Position numbers and translations under genes: made by a program. Shown piece by piece: positions 6,620 through 13,289 of a stretch of 13,553 nt of DNA. The notes under the pieces are model-generated. The model had not been told where the DNA came from and searched no databases. It saw only the letters and a list, made by a program, of their open reading frames with translations. The stretch is from Chthonomonadaceae bacterium (GTDB lineage: Bacteria; Armatimonadota; Chthonomonadetes; Chthonomonadales; Chthonomonadaceae), in contig JACMPS010000471.1 of assembly GCA_014377395.1 (NCBI GenBank), positions 1-13,553 of the forward strand, read 5' to 3'. Position 1 is the first letter of the stretch; every line of letters begins with the position of its first letter.

Positions 6620-7834
6620 CTATGCTACAAAGTTGATTCTGCCCTTTTCCTGCAAATAGAGAAGTTCTTTCGGCGTAGGACACCACAACTTTTCTCCGCT
6701 CTTGACAAAAGGAACCAGCACCATTTGACGGTCTCCCTGATCAATTCGCACATGGGTCATCAGATAACTGCACCCGTGCAAATCTGTGAAGACGGAGCAA
6801 TGCCCAATCGAGTCCAGTCCGGCAACACGACCGGGCGCGAGCAGGCAGTTTTCCTTTTCCGCACTCATGTCGTGCCAAACACCTTCTTTTTTCAGAAGCA
6901 CTCCCACCGCATAATACTTACCCGCCTGGTAACAGCCGCCGCTATAAAGTGCCATCGTGTCCGAGAGGATTACGGGGCCCTCATTACACCCCCAGACAAC
7001 GGTTTCCCCTTCGGGCAGACCGGGAACTACGATTCCCTGCTTTTGAGTGTCACGCGCCGGATCGTAAATGTGCCAGTCGGAATGGGGGCGCGTGACCAGA
7101 GTAGGGACGCCTTCGATTTCATCGGTGAGAGGGTTCCAAACGCAAGAAACGATGCAGGTTCCGATGAGAGTCTTTTCTTTGCTTCGTTCGCGGTAATTGG
7201 CAACGTCGTTCAAGCAAAACATGAGATCGAACTTCCCGTCGGGTCTGAGCCGAAGATCGGGATCAATGGCGAATTTGTTATAGGTTTCTACAGGGGTTCC
7301 CTCTGGAGACTGAAATAAATCGCCTTCGGAGAGAACCGTGCCGGAGGGAATAAAAGGTCCAAGAGGAGAGGTAGCATAAGCGGTCACAATTTTATGACCT
7401 TTGTGGGAGTTATTTTTTCCGCTTCCGAGTGCTCCCGAATACATCAGCACAAAGGACTTGTCGGGATACTTACGCGACTTTTCAGGGAGGAACGCCCCGG
7501 CGGGCGCCCAGTGATCGGTGTTTTCCCGCGTTTGTAAAACGGGACCGAGGGCATCCCATTCCCTGAGATTGTTCGAGCCATACGACCTGAAAACACCCCC
7601 TTCCGCTCCCGGTGAACTTTGCCCGGTGGTGTAGGTCACGTAGCGGTAGGGGGTTTCGATCTCAGGCGGAACCGTCAGGGTAAAAGGATCGCCGTGATCC
7701 AGATTTCTGAAATCGGGTTCGCCATTAGGTTGGATCGGCGTCCACAAATCACTGAGAGAAACACTGAGGGAGAGACTGCCGCCGGACTGCGCCAGCATGG
7801 CTTCGGCTTCGGGGGAAAGGGTTGGTTCGTTCAT
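6620..7834 (-). CDS. GH43-like five-bladed-propeller glycoside hydrolase
   Basis: This 404-residue protein has the pattern of clan GH-F (GH43/GH32-like) five-bladed propellers acting on arabinose- or xylose-containing glycans. Candidate catalytic residues appear in the expected order: D49 in HGDPF (base), D191 in IDPDLRLRPDGKFDLMF (pKa modulator) and E285 in NEGPVILSD (acid). HWAPAG (108-113) matches the second-blade WAP motif. IGHCS (344-348) matches the late GH43 histidine site. Substrate cannot be assigned. No signal peptide is visible, so a cytoplasmic enzyme acting on imported oligosaccharides, or non-classical export, is inferred. GGAGG lies ~13 bases upstream of the ATG, a long but usable spacer. 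No transporter or regulator of sugar use is adjacent. GH130 or another propeller family is the main alternative. Confidence 0.8.
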   Translation of the reverse strand: MNEPTLSPEAEAMLAQSGGSLSLSVSLSDLWTPIQPNGEPDFRNLDHGDPFTLTVPPEIETPYRYVTYTTGQSSPGAEGGVFRSYGSNNLREWDALGPVLQTRENTDHWAPAGAFLPEKSRKYPDKSFVLMYSGALGSGKNNSHKGHKIVTAYATSPLGPFIPSGTVLSEGDLFQSPEGTPVETYNKFAIDPDLRLRPDGKFDLMFCLNDVANYRERSKEKTLIGTCIVSCVWNPLTDEIEGVPTLVTRPHSDWHIYDPARDTQKQGIVVPGLPEGETVVWGCNEGPVILSDTMALYSGGCYQAGKYYAVGVLLKKEGVWHDMSAEKENCLLAPGRVAGLDSIGHCSVFTDLHGCSYLMTHVRIDQGDRQMVLVPFVKSGEKLWCPTPKELLYLQEKGRINFVA

Positions 7835-7894
7835 GGAGAATAGATTACCTCCATTTTGGCTTACCTTGAATGGCTTGCCGGGAGTTGTACTGCG

Positions 7895-8674
7895 TCAGAG
7901 CGAATCCTCATCAATCCTCTCCATTAATCTCTTGATGTCGCTCTGAAGAGAGGGATCCGCATGGGGCTTAGCACTTTCCAACAAACCTCTGGCTGTGTCC
8001 CATGAACCGTAGAGGGCAAAGCAACGCGCCAGATTAAACTGTACTTCTGGATCGTGAGGCGAGTGACGTAGCCCCTCTAAATACGCCTCTGCCGCTTCCA
8101 TATCCTTCTCCTGTTTGCTCAATGCCCCGCCTAAATTATTCCAGTTTTCGGAGGCTTGGGGCTGACGCTGAGTCGCTTCGCGATAAGCAACCTCTGCCTC
8201 CTTCGGCTTTTGTAATCGCATCAACAGATTGCCCAGATTGAAGGCGCTGGCGTCGTCAGATAGGTCTAAGGTCATCGCTTCGGAATAGGCGGTGATGGCT
8301 TCTTCGTCTCTCTCCAATTTCGAGAGTGCAAGACCCAATTGATTAAAGGTATCAGCACTTGGATTTATCGCTATTGAACTTCTGTAGGCTTCGATTGCTT
8401 CTGCATATTCCCCTCGTTCTTCAAGAATGACACCTACATTATGGAACGCATCACTATCTTTCGGATTGAGGCGTATAGTCTCCTGATATTCGAGATAGGC
8501 TTCCTCCTGCAAACCACACTCGCTCAAAGCAAGGGCTAAATCATAATGCAGAGCGTCGTCATCGGGCGACAATTGGATGGCTCTGCGATAGTAGGGCAAC
8601 GCTTCTTCGCTTTTGTTACTTTCCGTCAATTCCACGGCTCTTTCATAAACCGTATCCGCTTCTTCCGATGTCAT
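7895..8674 (-). CDS. TPR-repeat protein
   Basis: This 259-residue protein consists almost wholly of about seven tetratricopeptide repeats of 34 residues. Consensus W/L-G-Y-A-F-A-P positions recur, for example EEALPYYRRAIQLSPDD, EAIEAYRSSIAINP and WNNLGGALSKQEKDMEAAEA. TPR solenoids bind other proteins; there is no enzyme domain, signal peptide or membrane helix, so it is probably a cytoplasmic adaptor. The start is set at the ATG at 8674 because GGAGG lies exactly 7 bases upstream. A TTG two codons earlier is in frame but falls within that spacer. Its stop lies 60 bases before the start of the GH43-like gene on the same strand, so co-transcription is possible. Confidence 0.88.
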   Translation of the reverse strand: MTSEEADTVYERAVELTESNKSEEALPYYRRAIQLSPDDDALHYDLALALSECGLQEEAYLEYQETIRLNPKDSDAFHNVGVILEERGEYAEAIEAYRSSIAINPSADTFNQLGLALSKLERDEEAITAYSEAMTLDLSDDASAFNLGNLLMRLQKPKEAEVAYREATQRQPQASENWNNLGGALSKQEKDMEAAEAYLEGLRHSPHDPEVQFNLARCFALYGSWDTARGLLESAKPHADPSLQSDIKRLMERIDEDSL

Positions 8675-9066
8675 CCCCAATCCTCCTGCAAGTAGTCAGC
8701 ACAAAGATTTCTCTCTTGCTATGCCACAGTAATAATGGTGAAGGCAAACCCATTAATCTTGTAACGATTATTGAAGTCTGCCCTCTCGATATTCGCTTAT
8801 ATGTCTACAGGACTTAGTACCCTTATGGGACAAGTATAGCTGTTACTTCCCCTCAACCTTAACATAGTCTCACTGAGATGTCAAGCCTCATTTTACAATA
8901 TTCGATTTTATTTTTTGCTTTTAATAACCCGTATCTCTCAGCACGAAATCCTTACAGAACACGGCACAACCTCCTAGAGAACGCACTCCTTGTGAGGGGG
9001 TAAGAACGTCTCCACTTGGCTTTGACACAGCAAGTTCGTGTCCACCCTTCAAGGAAGAATTATCTC
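8675..9066. other. Divergent intergenic region
   Basis: This ~390-base gap separates the TPR gene (leftward) from the RCC1 remnant (rightward) and is more AT-rich than its surroundings. No ORF with family resemblance or RNA gene is seen. A possible leftward promoter for the TPR gene has -35 TTGACA (complement of 8879-8884) and a weak -10 TAAGGT (complement of 8856-8861) with a 17-base spacer. No convincing rightward promoter is seen. Confidence 0.4.
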
Positions 9067-9959
9067 GTGAACACTCTTAAAACTCTCAAACGGGTCTCGG
9101 CACTCCTGCTTTTGATTCCTCTCTTTTTCGCTCTGCCTCTGAAGGCACAAAGCCGCCTTTTCGCGGTAGGAGGGAACGCCAACGGGCAATTCGGAGACGG
9201 AACCACCACTCAGCAAAACTTGCCTGTGCGAAGTGGAACGCTCACCGGAATCAAGTCCGTAGCGGCAGGGTTCGCCTTTACCGTTGCCGTAGGACAGGAT
9301 GGCACGGTCTCGAGGTGGGGTGACAACTCCAGTGGGCAAATGGGGATTGATTCGTTTACTTCCAGTTCAACGCCCGTTTCCATTGTTGGACTGACCGGAA
9401 TTTCCTCAGTATCGGTGGCTTCCCTGGGCATCTCGGTTCTCGCCCTGAAAACAAACGGCACTGTCTGCGCCTGGGGCGATAATGTGAGTGGACAACTCGG
9501 AGACGGAACCACGCTGACTCAGTTGACGCCGACCCCGATTTTCTGCTGACCAACACGCGCACCGGAGCCCTCTGTCTCTGGTTGTGCAAAGACCTCGCTC
9601 CGGGGCAGTGCATTGACCTTTTCCACGCAAACCTGAGTGAGTGGGTCATCAAAGCGACGCCCGATCTGAACAACGACGGCAAGCCCGATCTGGTTTTGCA
9701 AAATCGGCGCACCGGAGCAATTGCGACGTGGCTAATCGAAAATCTGGCTTTGGGGCGATGTGACATTCAGTGGCAGGGAGGAGACACGAACTGGGAAGTG
9801 ATCAGCACCCCTGACTTGAACGGGGACGGCAAAGCGGATCTATTGCTACAGAATGCGGTAACCGGTCAAATCTTCTACTGGGCGATGAACGGCATTTCGA
9901 TCACGAAGACGGGCTTTCTGTTCGGAAACACGCTCACGGGGTGGACAGTCATCAAGTAA
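9067..9959 (+). pseudogene. Secreted RCC1-repeat gene joined out of frame to an FG-GAP/VCBS-type repeat tail
   Basis: The GTG at 9067, preceded by AAGGAAG, opens a 160-codon frame to the stop at 9549. It has a signal peptide (residues ~1-28: KTLKR, a Leu/Phe-rich core, ending LKAQS) and about two and a half RCC1-type units (GQFGDGTTTQQNLP, WGDNSSGQMGID, WGDNVSGQLGDGTTLTQLTP). An RCC1 propeller normally has seven. From ~9523 a different frame continues to 9959 and encodes three FG-GAP-like units: DADPDFLLTNTRTGALCLWL, NNDGKPDLVLQNRRTGAIAT and NGDGKADLLLQNAVTG. The two frames meet near 9523-9545. The best reading is a secreted repeat protein, or two genes, joined by an internal deletion that left the parts out of frame. 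A sequencing error is possible, but the low number of blades also points to lost sequence. The second half has no good start of its own. Confidence 0.75.
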
Positions 9960-10007
9960 TCCCGGAGACTACGGTTTGCCCTTCACAAATGCGTTTGAAG
10001 ATAACGC

Positions 10008-10041
10008 ATCGCCCTCGGAATTTGATTTCGAGGGCGATTTT
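10008..10041 (+). terminator. Intrinsic terminator after the RCC1/FG-GAP remnant
   Basis: ATCGCCCTCG (10008-10017) pairs perfectly with CGAGGGCGAT (10029-10038) around an 11-base loop and runs into TTTT. It lies ~50 bases past the stop of the FG-GAP part and 27 bases before the stop of the convergent small gene. Confidence 0.85.
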
Positions 10042-10067
10042 GCTCACATGATTAAAAAGTTCTTTCT

Positions 10068-10295
10068 CTATCTCAGACTGATTTCACCGCTCCTAAAGTC
10101 AAGCGTAAGAACACAACGGCGGAAGAAATCCAGTCTGAGAACGCCGTCTACCCCGTACTCCCCTGCTTCGACATCAATGATGACCATTTTTCCGATGTTT
10201 TCCGGCGTCTCCACTTCGGCACGAATGTTCGCTTCGTAGCGTGCTTTTCCGCGTTGTGCCACGTCCTCACCGTTCATTTTCAGGCTTGTTGCCAT
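10068..10295 (-). pseudogene. Small conserved hypothetical protein with probable C-terminal frameshift
   Basis: The ATG at 10295 follows AGAAGGAT by 6 bases and opens a 75-codon frame. Residues ~1-46 (SLKMNGEDVAQRGKARYE, ENIGKMVIIDVEAGEYGVD) resemble a family of ~90-residue bacterial proteins of unknown function, recalled mainly from cyanobacteria and often beside small partner genes. After GEYGVD the frame turns basic and loses that resemblance. In the +1 frame the sequence reads AVVFLRLTLGAVKSV and stops at 10073, which resembles the usual C-terminal strand of the family (A-V-L-F-x-x-R-x-G-x-x-A). A frameshift near 10143-10150, perhaps with loss of a few codons, is inferred. Upstream in-frame codons to 10391 are not convincing. 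The family recall is from memory. Confidence 0.55.
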
Positions 10296-10449
10296 ATTAA
10301 ATCCTTCTGAAAAGAAAAGAGACTGAATACTCTTCTCGCTCTGATTGTACTCTATGCTCTGCAAAACCTCTCTTCTGCTTTGTCGTGCCAATCCTATTTT
10401 GCGTTGTGTCCTCTAGGTCAGGAGTTGTTCTCTTCTTCTCGACTCTAAG

Positions 10450-10492
10450 ACCCCCTCCATGACCGGAGGCGGGGTTTTCGCCAATCATGGAG
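10450..10492 (+). promoter_or_regulatory. Competing hairpins upstream of brnT (terminator-like versus alternative stem)
   Basis: ACCCC-CTCC (10450-10458) can pair with GGAG-GC-GGGGT (10465-10475) and runs into TTTT (10475-10478), like an intrinsic terminator. CTCCATGA (10455-10462) is also perfectly complementary to TCATGGAG (10485-10492). That stem would enclose a small GGCG/CGCC hairpin (10468-10482). The two folds share CTCC and exclude each other. No gene on the + strand directly precedes it, so it may act on the brnT leader or be a relic. Confidence 0.45.
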
Positions 10493-10504
10493 AAACACAA
10501 AATT

Positions 10505-10530
10505 CTGAAAGCATGACATAATGCTCTCAG
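10505..10530. promoter_or_regulatory. Imperfect inverted repeat, candidate brnTA operator
   Basis: CTGAAAGCAT (10505-10514) and ATGCTCTCAG (10521-10530) are inverted copies with one mismatch and a 6-base spacer. The site lies 24 bases upstream of the toxin's ATG and includes a CATAAT -10-like sequence (10517-10522). Autoregulation from such a palindrome is common for type II toxin-antitoxin operons. Binding is inferred only. Confidence 0.45.
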
Positions 10531-10554
10531 AGAAAAAGCGGGGACAAGGTACGC

Positions 10555-10857
10555 ATGAAACGCGAATAGGACAAGGAAAAAGCGGTTTCCAATTTGGCGA
10601 AGCCTGAGGTATCTTTTGAGGAAGCGGAGACCGTTTTCGATGATCTTCTCGGTCAATACTTCGATGACCCGCTCCATTCCGATGACGAAACCCGCAACAT
10701 CGCAGTAGGTTTCTCGGAGAGAAATCGTCTTTTGGTAGTTGCCCATACCAATCATGGAAAACTACCACGCATTATTAGTGCCAGATTAGCCACCACACAG
10801 GAACGACGAAACCATGAACGAAGAACAGGCCAACCCACAAGAAACGGAAGACGATGA
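10555..10857 (+). pseudogene. brnT: BrnT-family type II toxin with amber codon at the conserved Trp
   Basis: Read from the ATG at 10555, preceded by AAGG, the frame gives MKRE, a TAG (10567-10569), then DKEKAVSNLAKPEVSFEEAE and VFDD. This aligns with the BrnT start pattern F-E-W-D-x-x-K-x-x-x-N-x-x-K-H-G-V-S-F-E-E-A, so TAG stands where TGG (Trp) belongs. The family KHG motif is changed to KPE. Downstream parts are well kept: NIAVGFSERNRLLVVAHT, RIISARLAT and ERRNHE. BrnT is a RelE-fold ribonuclease toxin neutralised by its neighbour-encoded antitoxin. Initiation at the TTG at 10594 would give 87 residues lacking the first strand. The two lesions suggest an inactivated toxin. The gene overlaps the antitoxin start by 44 bases, the usual toxin-first order. 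Family call firm; loss of activity inferred. Confidence 0.85.
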
Positions 10858-11062
10858 TCTTTTGCCGGAATACGATTTTGATTACAGTCAGGCACGCCCC
10901 AATCCGTTTATAAAGCGAATACCGGGCAGTAAAGTGATCATGATCGAACCAGATGTCGCCTCAATCTTCTCCACGCAGGAGGAAGTGAATACTGCTCTGC
11001 GCTTTCTGATGAAACTTACTCAGGAAAACCCGCTCACCGCAAAACAGTCGCCCTCCCCGTAG
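10814..11062 (+). CDS. BrnT-associated antitoxin (BrnA-like)
   Basis: This 82-residue acidic protein starts inside the 3' end of brnT, typical of translational coupling. LLPEYDFDYSQARPNPF followed by KVIMIEPDVASIFSTQEEVN and ALRFLMKL matches small proteins encoded next to BrnT toxins, which share the pattern LPEYDFS...V.LDPDVA..FP....VN.ALR.L. The N-terminal part probably contacts the toxin and the C-terminal part gives a ribbon-helix-helix-like dimer that binds DNA. No damage is visible: start, length and stop look intact, in contrast to its toxin. AGGA lies ~12 bases upstream, a weak site consistent with coupling. It ends ~45 bases before a strong terminator. It could still regulate its own promoter or act against related toxins elsewhere. 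Confidence 0.75.
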   Translation: MNEEQANPQETEDDDLLPEYDFDYSQARPNPFIKRIPGSKVIMIEPDVASIFSTQEEVNTALRFLMKLTQENPLTAKQSPSP

Positions 11063-11106
11063 TCGCAAAAAGCACCACGTTCCGCTTTCACTCTCGAAGA
11101 ATAATA

Positions 11107-11139
11107 CCCCGCCCCCAAATTTGGGGGCGGGGCGATTTT
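11107..11139 (+). terminator. Strong GC-rich palindromic terminator between the antitoxin and glnA
   Basis: CCCCGCCCCCAAA and TTTGGGGGCGGGG (11107-11132) form a perfect 26-base palindrome followed by CGATTTTT. On the + strand it ends the toxin-antitoxin transcript. It also lies 28 bases past the convergent glnA stop, where the hairpin may protect or end that mRNA, though no U-tract follows in that direction. Confidence 0.9.
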
Positions 11140-11167
11140 TGTCAAACTCTGACAATTATCAAGATCG

Positions 11168-12586
11168 TCACACCTCGTAGTAAAGAGCGAACTCGTAGGG
11201 ATGAGGACGCAGTGCCATCGGCTTCACTTCATTGGTCATTTTGTACTCAATGTACGTGTCAATGAGGTCTTTGGTGAAGACATCGCCCTTGAGCAGAAAC
11301 TCGTGATCGGCGGCAAGTGCCTCCAGAACTTCTTGAAGTGAGCCGGGAGTTTGTGCAACTTTCGCCTTTTCTTCCGGTTCCATTTCGTAAAGGTCTTTGT
11401 CAATCGGGGGCGGCGGCATGATCTTGTTTTCGATGCCGTCCATCCCCGCCATCAGCATCGCAGAAAACGCAAGGTAGGGGTTTGCAGACGGATCGGGAGC
11501 GCGAAACTCAATACGCTTTGACTTGGGCGATTTCTGGGCAACCGGAATTCGCACACAGGCGGAGCGGTTTCGTGCCGAGTAGATCAGGTTGATCGGAGCC
11601 TCATAGCCGGGAACCAATCGGCGATATGAGTTGGTAGAGGGAGCGCAGAACGCCAGCAGTGCAGGCGCGTGCTTGAGGATGCCACCAATGTAGTAGATCG
11701 CCATTTCGGACAAACCCGCGTAGCCTTTTTCGTCGGCGAAAAGCGGCTGACCGTCTTTCCAGAGCGACTGGTGGCAGTGCATTCCACTTCCATTATCCAT
11801 AAAGAGCGGTTTCGGCATAAACGTCACCGTGTAGCCATATTCGACGGCGGTGTTTTTCACGATGTATTTGTATTTCATCATGTCGTCCGCCATCCGCAAC
11901 ATCGTATTAAAACGCATATCAATTTCGGACTGTCCGGCGGTTCCGACCTCATGATGTTGCATCTCGACTTCGATTCCGGCGTCCATCAAGTTCAACATCA
12001 TGCGGGTACGCAGGTCTTGCAGTGAGTCCATCGGAGGCAAGGGGAAGTAGCCACGCTTGAGCGGAATTTTGTAGCCGAGATTGGCGGGCTTCTCTTCGCG
12101 CCCGGAGTTCCAGGCACCTTCCTGCGAGTCTACGTGATAGTAGGAAGCGTTTGTGGTGGTGTCGTAGCGGACATCGTTGAAGACGTAGAACTCGGCTTCC
12201 GGTCCAAAATAAACTGTGTCGGCGAGTCCTGTAGAGTGAACATAGGCTTCGGCTTTTTTGGCGATCTGGCGGGGGTCACGATTGTACTTCTCGCGGGTGA
12301 TCGGGTCTTCGATGTCACACACGATACACAGCGTTTCGACTTCGGTGAACGGATCCATGTAGGCGGTGATCGGGTCGGGAATGAGGAGCATATCGCTCTC
12401 ATTGATTGCCTTGAATCCTCGAATTGAAGAACCGTCGAAGGCAAGACCGTCTACAAACGTGTCTTCGGTAAGCAGGTGCGCGGGAATCGAAAAGTGGTGT
12501 TGCAAACCGGGCAGGTCGGTAAAGCGAACGTCAACGACTTTCGCCTCGCGTTCTTTCACCATTGCGAGTACGTCTTTGGGGGTCAT
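11168..12586 (-). CDS. glnA: Type I glutamine synthetase
   Basis: This enzyme joins glutamate and ammonia to glutamine using ATP, the central step of nitrogen assimilation; GSI acts as a cytoplasmic dodecamer. The family motifs are all present: beta-grasp N-domain (DVRFTDLPGLQHHFSIP), FDGSSIRGF, the metal-binding GPEAEFYVF, EVGTAGQSEIDMRF, the ATP-site KPLFMDNGSGMHCHQSLWK, NSYRRLVPGYEAP and RIEFRAPDPSANPYLAFSA. DKDLYEMEPEE matches the adenylylation-site region of GSI-beta enzymes with Tyr present, so control by adenylylation is possible; no such enzyme is in the window. The ATG at 12586 (472 residues) is preferred: MTPKDVLAMVKE is the normal family start and AAGGAG lies 12 bases upstream. An ATG ten codons earlier (12616) has a weaker site and adds residues not usual for the family. 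Confidence 0.97.
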   Translation of the reverse strand: MTPKDVLAMVKEREAKVVDVRFTDLPGLQHHFSIPAHLLTEDTFVDGLAFDGSSIRGFKAINESDMLLIPDPITAYMDPFTEVETLCIVCDIEDPITREKYNRDPRQIAKKAEAYVHSTGLADTVYFGPEAEFYVFNDVRYDTTTNASYYHVDSQEGAWNSGREEKPANLGYKIPLKRGYFPLPPMDSLQDLRTRMMLNLMDAGIEVEMQHHEVGTAGQSEIDMRFNTMLRMADDMMKYKYIVKNTAVEYGYTVTFMPKPLFMDNGSGMHCHQSLWKDGQPLFADEKGYAGLSEMAIYYIGGILKHAPALLAFCAPSTNSYRRLVPGYEAPINLIYSARNRSACVRIPVAQKSPKSKRIEFRAPDPSANPYLAFSAMLMAGMDGIENKIMPPPPIDKDLYEMEPEEKAKVAQTPGSLQEVLEALAADHEFLLKGDVFTKDLIDTYIEYKMTNEVKPMALRPHPYEFALYYEV

Positions 12587-12844
12587 GTGCTGAGAGGTCT
12601 CCTTGTGGGGCGGCATGGGTTTATCCGCTCGAAAAATCGAGGGGGGTGACCGCCGCTTTCAGTGATCTAAATTAAAAGGGAATCTGTCCCGAATCCCAAC
12701 GTAGGCTTTGTGGTCGTAGGGCAGGGTTCAGGATTTAGGGGCAGACGACACCATCGTGTCTGCGGAAAAGCGTGTGGGGAGCGAAGATCAGGCTTTGTCT
12801 TACTTCGCCTCAGAGTATAGCCCGAATGGGGGGAGAAAAGTCAA
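12587..12844 (-). promoter_or_regulatory. glnA upstream region: candidate promoter and structured leader
   Basis: On the minus strand a -35-like TTGACT (complement of 12839-12844) and a -10-like TATACT (complement of 12814-12819) are separated by 19 bases, longer than ideal. Transcription from it would give a leader of ~220 bases. The leader could form stems at 12781-12808 (GCGAAG/CTTCGC), 12741-12763 (GCAGAC/GTCTGC plus inner pairs) and 12629-12640 (CTCGA/TCGAG around a short loop). I do not recognise a known glutamine riboswitch or T-box core. Leader function is unproven. Confidence 0.45.
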
Positions 12845-12896
12845 GAGGCACCAAAAAATTTCTGAGGGAGGAAGCGATCACTTAACCAGGGAAAGA

Positions 12897-13238
12897 TCAA
12901 GGCGAGGTCGTGACGAGCGTTTTACCACGCTCCTGATTATGGATCGGATGCACCTTTATCTCAACGTCCATTTCCAACGTCTTGACAAATCGCAGTAATC
13001 TGTCCAGTGAAAAATTTCCGATCTTTCCGTTGTAGAGTTGAGAGATTTTCGCCTGGTCGGTTCCAAGTCGTTTGGCAGCGGCAGTCTGAGTTAGTTTCAG
13101 AAATTCGATACGCTGGCGAATGGCAAGCGCGAGTTGTGCTTTTGCCAGTTCCTCATCGGGGTTGGGCAATCCCAAGTCAGAGAAAACATTTCCGCTCGAC
13201 ACAACAGACTCTCTTTCCAATCTCTCTCCTTGACTCAT
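12897..13238 (-). CDS. XRE/HigA-like helix-turn-helix antitoxin-type regulator
   Basis: This 113-residue protein follows the pattern of XRE-family antitoxins of RelE/HigB-like toxins. It has VSSGNVFSDLGLPNPDEELA, then a lambda-repressor-type helix-turn-helix (LTQTAAAKRLGTDQAKISQL, residues ~49-68), then NFSLDRLLRFVKTLEMDVEI. Such proteins bind the operator of their own operon and neutralise a partner toxin. The ATG at 13238 has AAGGA about 8 bases upstream. In this family the toxin gene usually lies immediately upstream. Here that stretch (13239-13553) is gene-free repeat sequence, and the next gene downstream is glnA, so it is an orphan in this window. A stand-alone transcription factor is the alternative. 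No frame damage is seen. Cotranscription with glnA is possible, because both are leftward, but a candidate glnA promoter lies just downstream of its stop. Confidence 0.85.
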   Translation of the reverse strand: MSQGERLERESVVSSGNVFSDLGLPNPDEELAKAQLALAIRQRIEFLKLTQTAAAKRLGTDQAKISQLYNGKIGNFSLDRLLRFVKTLEMDVEIKVHPIHNQERGKTLVTTSP

Positions 13239-13289
13239 CGTCTTTTTCCTTTCTTTTCCGGTTGCAAAACGATAAACTCACCACCCACT

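Noticed and set aside
6725..7318. Plus-strand open frame of 197 codons
   Set aside because: It is antisense to the GH43-like gene and has no recognisable motif.
10297..10755. Minus-strand open frame across the brnT region
   Set aside because: BrnT resemblance on the + strand is strong. This frame is antisense and has no family pattern.
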